Assembly: GCA_022497145.1 (NCBI GenBank)
Contig: MU385966.1
Span: 1-64,000, forward strand
Reading direction: 5' to 3'
DNA from: Rostrohypoxylon terebratum
Lineage: Eukaryota > Ascomycota > Sordariomycetes > Xylariales > Hypoxylaceae
Length of the DNA stretch: 64,000 nucleotides
Shown here piece by piece: positions 12,744 to 24,027 of this stretch (the stretch's first letter is position 1; each line of letters opens with the position of its first letter). Both the position numbers and the translations under genes were made by a program. The notes under the pieces were generated by a model. It made no database searches and had not been told where the DNA came from. It worked only from the letters and a program-made list of their open reading frames with translations.

Positions 12744-14423
12744 TTAGAAGCCCTCCATCTTGACATCTTGCTCTTCCTTGACCTTTTCCAGATTTTTCAG
12801 CAGGAAACTCCTTCGGAAGTACTCATTGGGATGAACAATTGTTTCGAGTTGTTGTGATGACATAATGCTTTCGTCCTTGGCTTTCTTAAGCTCATTCTTG
12901 TGGACATACTCGAATACACTGCATCGGAATCATTAGTTGAGATTTCAAGCTGCGGAAGGGTTGCAAAAGAGGATAGAGGGAACATAGAGGCGTACCGATT
13001 GCAGGCCATATGGAATTTCTGATTATCTTTATCTACCTTGACACCTTGGAGCACTGATCGATCCGATACGCCCGTTTGCTGCAACAATGCAGTCAGGTTT
13101 TCGAGGTTGAAGTGTCGGTACGGGCACCCGTGAGCTTCGCCTGGGCCGGGCGGATGTTCCGTCAAGATCTTCTGACATGAGAATGGTGAATATCCGCCTC
13201 CGCGGCGATTTGAGTCACCACCGACATCACCGTACGCGTGTCGGACGTTGTACCTGTATTCCTTGTTGAACGTATCATCCGTGATTTTGTGGAAGGCACT
13301 TCTCCAGAATATCAGACACTCTTCCAAGTTTAAGCCGATCCCCTTTAGGAAGAGGGTGTATTGTAGACGTCCGAAGTGCTTCAAGTGGGCGTCCCGACGT
13401 AACGATCTATGCAGATGCTGCATACACAGCGGGAAGTGTTGAGATAGGTTATCAATGTTTCGTGCCGTGATCTCGGCGCCAGGGACACTAGAGGTAGTGC
13501 TCATGTACGAGGCATCGGGAGTGATGAAGTTCTTTGATAGGTGATCAAGAATAGGTGTGAGTCGGTCATCTTCGTCAAGTCGCGGCAGGGCGCGAGCCGT
13601 AAGTTCTAAGGCTCGATCAAGCCTCTTAGTAAACTCGGCGATCACCATACTTGGCAACTCTTTGGAGGGTATGTAGGCCTTTCCGGCCTTTAGGAATACT
13701 TTCCTTGTCTCGACTAGGTCCGGCACGCGCTCCCAATCGACCTTGACCCAGGTCTCTTCCTCCCCTTTTTTGCTTCCACTTGTCGCATTTAGTTCGGCCG
13801 AATACTTTTCTTGTTCTTCCTTGGTGACAGCATCCCAATCCAAATTCAAACTCCGAATAAAAGCGATTCTCTCGCGCGGAAGGCCATCATCTAATCGCAA
13901 GCGGAATAGCATAGTCTCCACTCGGCTGAACCTACGTCGCAGGTCTTCGGTCGATGCAAAGGCAAGTCGAAGTATGAAGTGACTGTAGTGGTCTTTTTGT
14001 CTTTGGGCGGGAAGTTGGGACGAGTTGGTTGCATTGGAGTCGAGCGGAAGATACTTTTCGAGGATTGGCTTCATATGTGCCGCCGTCTCGACCGGAGTCC
14101 AGTTTCGAAAAGAGCATGCTTCTAGCTCAGCAAGGACTGTGGTGAGGATGGTATTAGTATTGGCATTGGCATTGGTATTAGTATTAGTATTAGGGGTACG
14201 ACTGTGGCTGTAGAGCTGTAGAAGAGAGGGGTGAGACCATACCCCTCAACCTGTCAATGGCCCATTGTTCGAACTGCTCAAGGGTGATGTCTGCTGTCGG
14301 AGGTGTCTCATAGAAGTTGAGACGATGCGTGTATTCGGTTTGCTTGTAGGTTGGATCGGCGAATTGTCTCTTTCGATGGTCGAGAACCTGGCGTCTCTTG
14401 GGGTCTACCCGATTCCTGAGCAT
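12744..14423 (-). CDS. PRI2: DNA primase large subunit (PRI2/p58), 498 aa
   Basis: Non-catalytic subunit of the DNA polymerase alpha-primase complex, which makes RNA primers in the nucleus. Three exons fit: 14243-14423, 12996-14136 and 12744-12918. Joins are in frame: the first yields Arg-Val-Leu-Ala-Glu, the second Cys-Asn-Arg-Val-Phe-Glu. The N-terminal half matches the helical PriL region. The C-terminal half carries the four cysteines that bind the 4Fe-4S cluster: in FPLCMQ, FSCQKI, HGCPYR and MACNR, the last lying just before the final intron. Length is normal for fungal PRI2. The start MLRNRVDPKRR is typical. The first intron holds a small repeat. This is the clearest housekeeping gene in the window and looks intact. 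Confidence 0.95.
14146..14195. repeat. Hexanucleotide-like minisatellite in PRI2 intron 1
   Basis: Runs of GGCATT and GTATTA units (read on the plus strand) fill about half of the 106-nt first intron of PRI2. The splice sites on either side are intact, so it should be spliced out. Length could vary between strains by slippage. Confidence 0.7.
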
Positions 14424-16027
14424 CGTGACGGTTTGTGGATATCAGGTCAGTGCCGACGCCTGCACAGAAAAGTAGACTGAGCAGACTGTCTGGTGGTTGA
14501 AGTTATGGGAGTTGTAGAAGTTCAGATGTTGTAAAAGTTCTGAAAGTTGTACTTGGATACTTTCCCGTATTCCACATTTCAAGGTTGTCAGGTCAAAGTT
14601 TGCTGGGGTTGTGACTTTTTCTCAGACCAGACGCGACCCTGATGATGGAAAGCGCGTCTTGCAGCGGAGCGCGATTGTCAATTAAGAAATGACCAATCAT
14701 ACACCACATACACCACTTAACCTCAGGCACCCCTGTCCCGCCTTTTCCATCTTGTCTCCAACTTGGCCCCATTTAGTCTCCACCTTTACATAATCCATAT
14801 CCCGAAGTTCGTTTTTTTTTTCGACCCCACCATTAACTCGTCTTTTAAGACAATTTTGTAATCGGAATTCTCGCCTCCTCAACTCTTTTTGCTTATTTTT
14901 AGAGGACCGAAAAAGCCAGCTCAGCTTCGGAAAGGCGCCGTTGTTAGCTTCGGTCATTGAAATATCTATATGGATTATGGATATTATTATTCGACCATCA
15001 TTCGTTCAAATATGCCAAAAATATGCCAAGAATTGGATTTCAGATCAGCTAAGCCAAGTGTTCGATGTCGAGGCATTCGATGCATCCCTACTAAAAATAT
15101 TATCGATATTTTGGGTTGCACGATACCACCGAATTGCCGAGAAGAATGCTCAGAACAAATATCTTACCAAGTATACTTACTTATTAGGTACTTTTATTAC
15201 TTTTTTCACTATATTACCTCTCTCTTACTGAGCCAACACCGCCAACACTGCCAGCGAAAGCCAGCAAACGCGGATCGTCACTCATTAGTATCCCATTTAT
15301 CAAATTCTTATGATGCAAGCGATGCAGTCGATGCGGTCATCTCTCGTGGACGCACCCGATAGATGCAGACGATAGCCTCTTACGAGTTCATATTTCCCGA
15401 AACGGCTTTCCGTCGTTTCGGTCAGCGCGACATGGGCTCTCCATATACGGGCACAATAGCCACAAGTATGGCTTAAGGTACGGCACAGATATGGCACAGA
15501 TATGGCACGGATATGGGCCACCATGGGACAGTACGGGACAAGTATCAAAAACGCATCATGACCATCATGACCCTAACAAAGACATGCGCTTCCCATTCCT
15601 CACATGAGTTACCGCTATCCAATAAGCACCTTAGTTCTCCGCATCCTTGAAATCCTGCTAGGATCCCTGGGTAGTTTTCAGCTCGACACCATTCTCCTCC
15701 GACCTTATTTCAGCCAGCACTGTGCCCCCTAATGACGATGCTGCAGGTAACCTTTGCCGTTATTGGCTGGATCGTGACCTTCTAACCAATCACCGTTAGC
15801 ATCCTGTAACACTCCATCCCGCCTTATGTCTTCTCTCGACCAGCGTCTTCTGAATACGGTTAGGTTTCTAGCTGTCTAAGAGCCTCACCTTGGTTTTTAC
15901 CACTTTCAAGGTTCTCACACATCATATATAATGCCTCCCAGCGCTATGGATAAATTTCCGTCGGAGGCCTCTAGATATGAATGCTTTCGATCTTGGATTA
16001 GCGTATTCCAACCAGTCACGATGAAAA
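14424..16027. other. Intergenic region between PRI2 and the Clr5 gene
   Basis: This holds the upstream regions of two divergently transcribed genes. Short open frames occur (for example 14941-15231), but they lack motifs and good context. A short tandem of CAGATATGGCA-type units lies near 15484-15515. No RNA gene seen. Confidence 0.5.
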
Positions 16028-17777
16028 ATGAATGCGCCACCGAAAAAATATGCTACCTCTCAAGATTGGACCAGGTTGCAGGCCCAGATTATGCGCCTGT
16101 ACCTCGACGAGGACAAGACCCTAGAAGAGGTTAAGTCGTATATGGAGGAACATCATGAATTCTTCGCTACGTATGGGTTGGTCTCATCGAAGAGTCCATA
16201 TAATCTAACTAACGTGAGATAGTGTTTCGATGTACAAGAAGAAATTCACCGCATGGGGCGCCTTGAAAAATCTCCGATTGGATGAGGTTCTCCAGATCCT
16301 TCACCTAAAAAAGCTTCGCGATGCAGACCACAAACAATCCCTGTTCTTCATCAGGAACAGGGAGGTTGACCAATGTAGCCTTCAGGTCTATCTATCACGA
16401 AACCCAACCGTCTTCGCAAAACTTGAGGCGGGAGCAGAACCCAGTCCAGAAGCGATCCGAGATGTTAGCTGCCGCACACCTCCTTCACCCGTATTACCGG
16501 CATTATCATCTAAGCGGCTTTCGCCATCGCCGTCACCGTCGCCATCACCGTCGCCATCTCTCAGGACTCCACCACCTCGGACTCCACCATCCAGGTCTCC
16601 ATCACCGGTAGTGCAATGTAACAGGCTCTCCCCTGTCCCCGAAGACATGCTAAGGGCACTTCACATCTATCTAGACCAGTCGTTTAAGTCGGATCTTTGG
16701 TCTTGGTCAGAAAGCCGTTGCTGGAATACCCGCGGAAGGAATGGCCCCTCAGGACTTCTAAGTGCAGTCCTTGATAGATGTATAACAGCAGGGCTATCCA
16801 TGACCCGTCAGGTGGAGCCAGCTACCGTCCGTCGTGCTCTTGATGTCCCTTTTGCGATGTTAACGAGAGTTTTCCGGAATCCTCCTCCTATAATGATTCC
16901 CAAACTAGTTTCAGCAGCTGCTCATCTAAATCGAATCGGACGCGGAGAAATCGGGTCCTTACTCCTCCAATTCTGTCGAGATCTTACCATAACAACACTT
17001 GGCCAAGATAATCCTCTCACAAGATTCTGGAATGGACTCCTATCAATACCCCGACTCGAGCAGCAAGATGCCATGGGCAGGATATTATCATTGTGTGTAT
17101 CCGAATACGGCACACGATTAGGAGAGGCCCACCCACTAACAATCGAGGCGTATCTGAAATATTTCGACACCGTGGAAAGAGAGAAAGATCCGCGAGTACA
17201 GCTACAGAGCCTTGAGCATCAGTTATCAAAGACCGATAAAGACTTTGCCGACGGGTCTTTGCTTGGCTTACTCAAATTAGAACACGCCTTGGCGACCTGC
17301 AAGTTAAATCTAGAACAGCAACGTTTAGATAAGGCTGAAGAGGCTCTTGTTCGTTTAAACGCTAGTTTTCTTACTGCCAGAGATCACTCATTTCGTTATA
17401 TTTGGCTTGGGTATATTCAGTGCTTGAAGGGGAATCATCCGGCCGCTGAGAGCTTCTATAGGAGCTCGGTATCAGCAGCTAAACGAACTGGGTCGCGAGA
17501 TTGCGTGCTCGAAGCTCTCTACCAACTGGAGACATTTTTCTTACATTCTAGGAAACCGGTAGAGGCGGAGAAGGTTCGTGCCGAGAGGTTTCGTGTGTTT
17601 AGGAGAGATTCTATCATTTGGACAGATCAGGTGGGCATGCCGCATTCCAGAGGCTCTACTGCCGGCCCTTCAGTTATGATTTTGCATATTGGCTCTGATG
17701 ATTCCAGTGCTAGATGGCGTCCTTCTGCTTTTTCTGAGATAACTGAATATGTTAATGCATCGCGCTTCATGCCGTAA
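16028..17777 (+). CDS. Clr5-domain protein with helical-repeat C-terminus, 565 aa
   Basis: Two exons, 16028-16170 and 16223-17777, joined in frame at Phe-Ala-Thr-Val-Ser. Residues about 10-65 match the fungal Clr5 domain: a Trp in SQDW, the run LYLDEDKTLEEV, then HHEFFAT, YKKKF and the WG pair. Residues about 120-160 are a Ser-Pro/Thr-Pro-rich linker built from repeated SP pairs. The remaining about 390 residues are helical and resemble degenerate tetratricopeptide-type repeats (for example the segment around LEQQRLDKAEEAL and GNHPAAESFY). Clr5 proteins are often considered DNA-associated, but their biochemical role is poorly known; I assign no target. An ATG at 15931 is in another frame and was not used. 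Confidence 0.8.
16511..16605 (+). repeat. In-gene CCATCGCCGTCA-type repeat encoding Ser-Pro linker
   Basis: Imperfect 6- and 12-base units rich in CCATC, CCGTC and ACC lie inside the Clr5 gene and encode alternating Ser-Pro, then Thr-Pro-Pro, residues. It is a low-complexity coding tract, probably a flexible linker between the Clr5 domain and the helical region. Confidence 0.75.
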
Positions 17778-18240
17778 CGTGCATATGGGTTCCAAGGCGT
17801 CCTTCGGCGTACGAGATTACGAATAGAATGTTACTTACCTAACTATCGACCACTATTCTCCTAACCTTGTGAGTTGATGTACTGCCATTGCTTCACTTTA
17901 ATCTACAGGTCTCTAGTGATTACTTCAGCTAGCCAAATAATCACCAATCCAATTCCACGTCGTCTTCTAGGATGATGAGCAATTTACTAATCTCACCATG
18001 TCATGTCGAGCACGAAACGCCGTGGAGTACCGTGGACTCCTATCCCGACGGTCTATCATTCTAACCGAGTCGCGTCGCGAGCACTCCGAACAAAAGCACG
18101 AAAGAAGTTTCCAATCGCTCAATTAGTGAAGTTCGTTCATGTGAGAAGATGGGATTATTTCTGGTATTTAGAGAGCCACTATGATACTCACCACCCGACT
18201 TCCAAACTCACCACCATTCACGTCTCAAACATCAGAAAAC

Positions 18241-19187
18241 ATGTCTTAAGATCCTTGCCGTCTTTGACGCTACTTACTGGCCACCAAGGTAGTTCAGTTA
18301 TTAACTCTGTGCTGAATGATCCAGAACTCTCCAAAGAGTACAAGGTCCGCGCCATCACCCGGGACGTCAACTCAGATAAAGTCAAAGGTCTAAAGGGGAA
18401 AGTCGAAGTCGTACGAGGCGACGTCTCTGACCGAGCCTCGCTAGAGCCAGCTCTGACCGGAGTACACACCGTTTTCTCCATGACAGTCCCGTCATTCGCG
18501 CCCAACGGCTTCGAGATCGAAGTCAACAACGGCAAGGCCATCGCCGACGTCGCGCTCGAAAAGGGAGCCAAGTATATCATCTTTAGCACGTTTCCTAATT
18601 GCGCCGAAATATCCGGCGGCAAATATACCAAAGTCACCCCTTTCGACGCCAAAGCCGCCGTCGCGAAGTACATCCGCGGTCTGCCTATCCAAAGCGCCTT
18701 CCTGTCCGCCGGCTCTTTCATGGAGAATTTCGCGGAGCAGACTTTCCTGGGCCTGAGGAAGGACGCAGATGGCACGTGGGTGTTTTCTCGCAACATCTCG
18801 CCGCAGACTCGGTACCCGCTTATTGACGCGGTGGGGGATACGGGGAAGTTTGTCGGTGCGATTCTGGCTCAGCCGGAGAAGTACGAGGGGAGGACTTTCT
18901 GCGCTGCGACTAGGATGTACACGTTGGAGGAGATCGTGGCTACCATTGCTAAATCTACCGGGAAGAAGGCTGTGTATAAGCAGATATCGACTGAGGAGTT
19001 TAGGGAGAATATGGGAGTGCCGGATGCGCTGGCGGATATCTTTGAGGAGGGCTTCAAGTGCATGGAGGAGTATGGGTATTTCGGTCCTGAGGGGGAGAAG
19101 TTGGTTCAGTGGGCTGCGGATAATGCTAGAGGTCAGCCGGCTACTCTTGAGGAGTATCTTGAGAGACATCCTCTTAAGCTTGAATAA
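18241..19187 (+). pseudogene. NmrA-like NAD(P)-binding protein with damaged 5' end
   Basis: The body (from about 18279) encodes an intact NmrA/HSCARG-type Rossmann protein: GHQGSSV, RAITRDVNSDK, VVRGDVSD, VFSMTVPSF, a C-terminal NmrA-like half ending in HPLKLE. Such proteins bind NAD(P) and act as redox sensors or reductases. The expected start ATG-TCT-AAG-ATC is present at 18241, in good context, but with one extra T after TCT and an extra TACT ten codons later. A GGC codon in the glycine motif also reads GAC. Together these break the frame across the first glycine-rich loop. An open frame runs upstream to an ATG at 18003, giving 394 residues, but that N-terminus looks like read-through of the leader. 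It may be a recent pseudogene, an assembly error, or a protein with a new N-terminus. Confidence 0.6.
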
Positions 19188-19358
19188 GGGGTTGCCAATC
19201 GGCCGAATTAAATATGCCAAAGGGGGGCAGTCACAGTATATGTCGAGTTGATCTCTACAAGGGTGAATACATAGTACTCATTCTGATATTGATTTTGTTC
19301 ATTCATGTCTCATCACTATAAATCTTTGCTCACTTACCTAAATTCCACATTATATATC

Positions 19359-19835
19359 TCACCAATCTTTCCATATCGTTCTTTTGCGCCATGCCTCCGG
19401 TGTATCCCACATCTCAATAAGCACCTGCCCACCCCGCATCTCCTCGATGACTCTCAAAGGCGTCTCGTCCACCTCCTCGGAGTCAACGCGCCTCTTCGGA
19501 CTCGGCACCTGTATCTTAATACCTACGTCTGGATGACCTAGCTTAACAGCCATTATCAGATCATCTCGCCGTGTTCTCCTAATGCATTGTTGCTTGAACA
19601 AGACGTTCGCATGCTGAGCTATGTCTGAGAGAGGAACATCGGCACACTCACACTCGATATTGTGATGGATGGTGATCTTTGGTCTGCTATTAATTGTTGC
19701 ACGTTCCGCCACGCCGTAGCAGCCCGTCTTCTCGTTCACGATCTTGTATGTTAACCTTGAGATGCGCTCGCGAGCTTTGAAGAGGCGCTCATCTGTTTCT
19801 GGCATTTTTATTTGCGGGAGGATTCTAGGCGACAT
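19359..19835 (-). CDS. Hypothetical protein, 158 aa
   Basis: Single open frame with balanced composition and charge. I recognise no domain. There is a basic N-terminal third, a short Cys pair (ECEC) near residue 63, and an acidic stretch DSEEVDE near 118. No signal peptide or membrane segment. It ends tail-to-tail with the NmrA-like gene. An A/T-rich tract lies just upstream of the ATG. Coding status is plausible rather than proven, and a missing upstream exon is possible. Confidence 0.45.
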   Translation of the reverse strand: MSPRILPQIKMPETDERLFKARERISRLTYKIVNEKTGCYGVAERATINSRPKITIHHNIECECADVPLSDIAQHANVLFKQQCIRRTRRDDLIMAVKLGHPDVGIKIQVPSPKRRVDSEEVDETPLRVIEEMRGGQVLIEMWDTPEAWRKRTIWKDW

Positions 19836-20088
19836 GATGATTTTTTTTCAGTGGTTTCGATCTAGAAACTCAGTGAAAGGGCTGGCTTCGCGGGGGGTTG
19901 CTATCAAGTTTATATACGATTAGTGGATAACTTTAAGACAATGCATTGAGCTTCGATCGCTCACTGTTTTCTCTCGATAGTCTTTGAGATTAAGACAAGG
20001 TCTATCATCACATTGTTCAAGAAGATATTGCTAACAAAGACGCAACGATTACCTAATGACCGGTATACCCTTCTATAGCAAGCCAATT

Positions 20089-21495
20089 TTAGAACAGTGT
20101 CCTTAGTGTTCCAACATCCGTCATATTACCGATATTCGTGAAAGCCGCGTATGCCTTCTCGGCCCTCTCGCTGCCAATCTGCTTAGTCACTTGGTCCATG
20201 AACTTCGTCTTTAACTCCTCAACCGTCAAAGGGTTCGCCAAGCTGCCAATGGCGTGCTCCACATATTTGCTAGTTGTTGTCCCGTCGCTAAATGTCACAT
20301 TAACATACGCCGCGTCCTCGGCCACGGTCTCATCCGTCGTCACGTTAACCAGCTTCCTTAGCGCGACCACCGTGGAATTCAGCACAACATCATCCGTGAA
20401 CTGCGCCGGCGTCGCCTGTCCATATAGCAACCCAACAGCCGCAGCGTGGTATATGCTGAACTTGCCCGCCAACCCCGTCTGCGGGTCCGTCTGACCCGTC
20501 AACACCAAAACCTCGGGGTTAACGCGCAAATCAATCGCCGTAACCGAGTCAGGCGAAATCGTCTTCCCCTGCGCCAGCGTCTCGTTATTAACCTGTATCG
20601 CCCCGTCGATGGTCGGATGCATCACGATGCCGCACGGAAACGGCTTGAACGTATTCGCCTCGATCTCCCACGTCACGCCCAGCTCCGCGAACTCCGCCGA
20701 CGCGTTCTCGCGCGTCGACACCACGTTCAGCCATCCGTACTGGTCCTCGAGCGCGGTCAGGGAGCTGGTGCATCCGTTCCGCGCGAGCAGGGCGGCGAGG
20801 AGCCCGGATTGCGTGGCGCGCCCGATGTGGAAGGACTTGGTCATGGAGCCGAAGAAGGCTTGCATGCCGATGACCTGCGTGGACGCGATGCCGATCGCGT
20901 GCTGCGTGTGCGCCGTGTCCAGGCCGAGCAGCTTGCTGACGGCGACCGCGGCCCCGATCGAGCCCGTCGTGCTGGTGATGTGCCAGCCCACGTCGTAGTG
21001 CTGCGGGAACACCGACAGCCCTAGCTTCAGCTCCGCCTCGATGCCCGCCACGAACGCGGTCAAGAATTCGGCCCCGGATACCGCTTGCGGGCCCCCGTCG
21101 CGGGTGCTCTGGGACCGCGCTTCGGCGATGGCGAGGAGCGCGCTCGCGACGACGCCGGTGGGGTGGATCACGGTCGCCAGGTGCGTGTCGTCGTAGTCGT
21201 CGACGTGCGACGCGATGCCGTTGACGAAAGCGGCGAGCTGAGCATCGGCAAATGCAACATCATTCCCTTCGTTGCTGGCAGACACGTTCAGCCCTAGAAT
21301 ACTAGATGTTGCTGGCCCGCCAAACCCCGCAGCCACGGTGGTATTCAGCGCAATCTGCGGCGCGTCTTGGGCGAATCCACTGATGGCACAGCCAGCCCAA
21401 TTATAGATACTCTTGACTGCGGCGTCAATCACCGGAGCAGTTAGGCTGGCATATGTCAGATTGGTAGCCCAGGATGCCAATGCGTAGGTCGCCAT
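20089..21495 (-). CDS. MmgE/PrpD-family protein, 468 aa
   Basis: Single-exon gene of the family that includes 2-methylcitrate dehydratase, cis-aconitate decarboxylase and iminodisuccinate epimerase. Family features: the N-terminal helix with a VDxA-like SIYNWAGCAISG, the active-site segment HVDDYDDTHLATVIHPTG (about residues 97-114), the AGIEAELKLG helix, the GWHITSTTGSIGAAVA motif and the second-domain FKPFPCGIVMHPTIDGA. Length matches the family. Substrate cannot be told from sequence; no citrate-cycle or itaconate-type partners lie next to it. The middle of the gene (roughly 20600-21250) is clearly more GC-rich than both ends. The start ATG is the first in frame; upstream DNA is a normal promoter-length gap. 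Confidence 0.88.
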   Translation of the reverse strand: MATYALASWATNLTYASLTAPVIDAAVKSIYNWAGCAISGFAQDAPQIALNTTVAAGFGGPATSSILGLNVSASNEGNDVAFADAQLAAFVNGIASHVDDYDDTHLATVIHPTGVVASALLAIAEARSQSTRDGGPQAVSGAEFLTAFVAGIEAELKLGLSVFPQHYDVGWHITSTTGSIGAAVAVSKLLGLDTAHTQHAIGIASTQVIGMQAFFGSMTKSFHIGRATQSGLLAALLARNGCTSSLTALEDQYGWLNVVSTRENASAEFAELGVTWEIEANTFKPFPCGIVMHPTIDGAIQVNNETLAQGKTISPDSVTAIDLRVNPEVLVLTGQTDPQTGLAGKFSIYHAAAVGLLYGQATPAQFTDDVVLNSTVVALRKLVNVTTDETVAEDAAYVNVTFSDGTTTSKYVEHAIGSLANPLTVEELKTKFMDQVTKQIGSERAEKAYAAFTNIGNMTDVGTLRTLF

Positions 21496-22021
21496 GATTA
21501 GTTATCAATTGTTTAGCTGTGCTGTAGCCAAGCTATAAATAATTACGCCCAGCAGTCTCCCCCGCGATATATGAGGACTGTTGTGCATGGGGGTTGTCGG
21601 CTCGGGATAGCTGGCGCCAGCGCAGCGTGGGGATGACATCAGATGAGGTTTGGAAGTAACACTCTCCAACGTTCGCTCCAAACCTCGGCAATAGGTAGCA
21701 TTGGGCTTGATAGGAATCCTATATAGAGTAGAGAGGGGTCAATAAATGGAAAAAACGGGGGTGCAACGGATCAAGCATGCCGAAACATCCTAGCCCATTA
21801 ATGGGTACCTAGCCTTGACTTGAAGAAGTCAAGTTCATGCCACGCTTCCTTCACAATACTCCAGGGTTGATTTTTAATTGGGTAGTCACCGCGAAGTAAT
21901 ATCGAGGGAATTGCCTAGTAGATACATCATGTTACGTATATAGGAGGTAGGAAAGTATACTATCGATATAATTGTGCATAACCTAATCCTCATATCTTTG
22001 ACATAGGTACATAGAACCTGT
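21496..22021. other. Intergenic, no gene seen
   Basis: Upstream region of the MmgE/PrpD gene (to its right on the plus strand) and downstream flank of the ankyrin-type fragment. No open frame with motifs. Confidence 0.5.
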
Positions 22022-24007
22022 TTATTTCCTTTTGGTCAAAATGAATCTAGGTCTAGCCATGAGCCGACGTCGCTTCCGGGAGACCAGCCTCTGGCGGTGA
22101 GCTTTGGCTAGAAGCCAAAATCTGGTGAAATGGAATCGAAACATTTGATTGTCTTCCAATCCTCCATATCCAGCTTCTTTACGTAAATATTGCCAACGAT
22201 CGAGCCTTTTTTGTTCAATTTGTGTCTTAAGCTCTTCAAGCTCTTCATATCGGACAGAGTACCGGTTCTCGTATCTCACCCACGATGGTTCATGGCATGC
22301 TTCCTCTGGTAAGAGAGGTAGTATGACATCGTCTGCTGCCATCCACCAAAGTTTCCAAAATCGTAGAATAGTAACGTCTTGCAACTGTTTCCTGATTTTC
22401 TTATATATGCCCACAAGCCAAAAAAGCTCTGCGCTTGATGGTGCGTCCTCTGACAATAACTCTTCTTTTTCTTCGGTTGACTGGTAATACCGAGATGTGC
22501 AACAAATATGCCGCATGCCAAGACGATCGAATAATTCACGACGGCAGAGTTCCTCGAACGACCTTTCGATTTCATGTCTTTTGAAACCGCACATCCACAG
22601 CCAATGTTGTACTTTTCTCTGGCGAAATTGCAAACGTCGCCTACATGTGCCATTGGAACAGTTACGGGCATAGAAGCAACTCCACAGCACGAAAGGGGGG
22701 ATGCAACCCTTTGATGAACAAGAACATTGGCAGAAATCTGTTGTGATGGTAGATTTGCAAATCCCGAAGATTCTCGTATCTTCTTCATCTTCGCAGTCGG
22801 TAGCCACCGCTGTATAGAATTGCAGATGAGGCCAGCGTACGTGGTCGTCGAAGTTTCCGTGGGAAAAGTCGGGCTCCGCACCTCTTTCCACAAGCCACGC
22901 AACCACTTCAAACCATTCGCGATGGTTGTAAAGACGTGCCAGTCCGTTACAAAGATCAGCAAGAGCAGTCCTGCCATCGCAACAAAGCTCTTGCATACTC
23001 ACAAATCCATTGTCGTACAAGATGTTATAGAAATCAAGGTCGAAGCATTCGCTATGCCAATCAATCAAGAAACCATAAGGGGATGTGCAATCCAAACATT
23101 TAAGCCGCTCTGGTACGTTTCCTTTTTCGAATAATTGATCTTGAAGTGACGTAGTTATTTTTACTGATTCCAAAATGCCTCCTAAAAATTGTGAATCCAG
23201 ATTCAAGGTACTCGTTAGCCATTGGTTCAATTCACTTCGTCGCTGGAATAGCTCTTTCGCAGTAAGATGCCATAAACCTTTGTCGGGAAAAGCGGTTCCA
23301 AGTAAATGCCGCCCATATCGGTCAACTCTCCGGTTATAGTCCAAGGAGAATATGCCATTGCGTGAAGACAGCATGATGGAGGCAGATTTTTCATCGCCAA
23401 TGTTGCAGGCAAGCCAAAACGCCCTTCCAATATGACAGCCCTGGTCAACAAGAAACTGGAGTCCCTCGTTCCAGCCGACTGCAAGTTCCATGGGGTCGAA
23501 ATTTTTGAAGCCCGGCGATTCCGGCAGGACCGAATCCGTCCAGCTGGAAGGAAAAGAACTCTTTAACTTAGATAACGACCTGTAGATAACCGACAAGTAG
23601 ATACCTGAATAGCCCCATACTAGTAGGCAATCGGAATTAGCAAAGGGTACTTATCAATCTAGGTACATAGCTCACTGGAAGTTCATACTTTCCGCCAACT
23701 CTGGATCGGCTAACAAAACCTGAAACGTTTCAACACGACCCGCATAGTAACTGTTATTATCAACCGACTCGATAACATCTTCATATGGCTTGAAGATTTG
23801 GAAAATACTCGTAAACTGGTGGGAGTCCATTTTAAAGCGTTTTAGAAGCCGACTACTTGGAAACTCAAAGCTGATGAAATAATAATATGACATCGCTGTC
23901 ATCGGAATAATGGCACCATGGTACCATCCATATCTCCTGCTCTTTAATTCGACCCTTGTCATTGGATCAACTTTAGAAGATTTTGCTATGCGGAGGAGAT
24001 CGGACAT
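22022..24007 (-). pseudogene. 3' part of a LTR-split gene: ankyrin-type C-terminal region, 617 aa
   Basis: Two exons fit: 23676-24007 and 22022-23543, joined in frame near SMNF-HWTDS. The protein resembles the C-terminal portions of large fungal ankyrin-type proteins. Visible are an ankyrin-like helix pair around ELAVGWNEGLQFLVDQGCHIGRAF, another near VVAWLVERGAEPDFSHGNF, and a cysteine cluster CQCSCSSKGC that I associate with this fungal class. The C-terminus is strongly basic. In the plus-1 frame upstream of the ATG, the reading continues through GYSLLVAPQ to the LTR boundary, consistent with this being the continuation of the gene at 24406-26597. As it stands it could be transcribed separately, possibly from the LTR, but I treat it as a severed half. 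Confidence 0.6.
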
Positions 24008-24027
24008 CTGAGGAGCGACAAGAAGAG

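Noticed and set aside
18003..18240. 80-codon N-terminal extension of the NmrA-like frame
   Set aside because: Not like any NmrA N-terminus, and the expected start codon and Rossmann strand lie downstream with small indels.
20446..21024. 192-residue Arg-rich plus-strand frame
   Set aside because: Shadow of the GC-rich part of the MmgE/PrpD gene.
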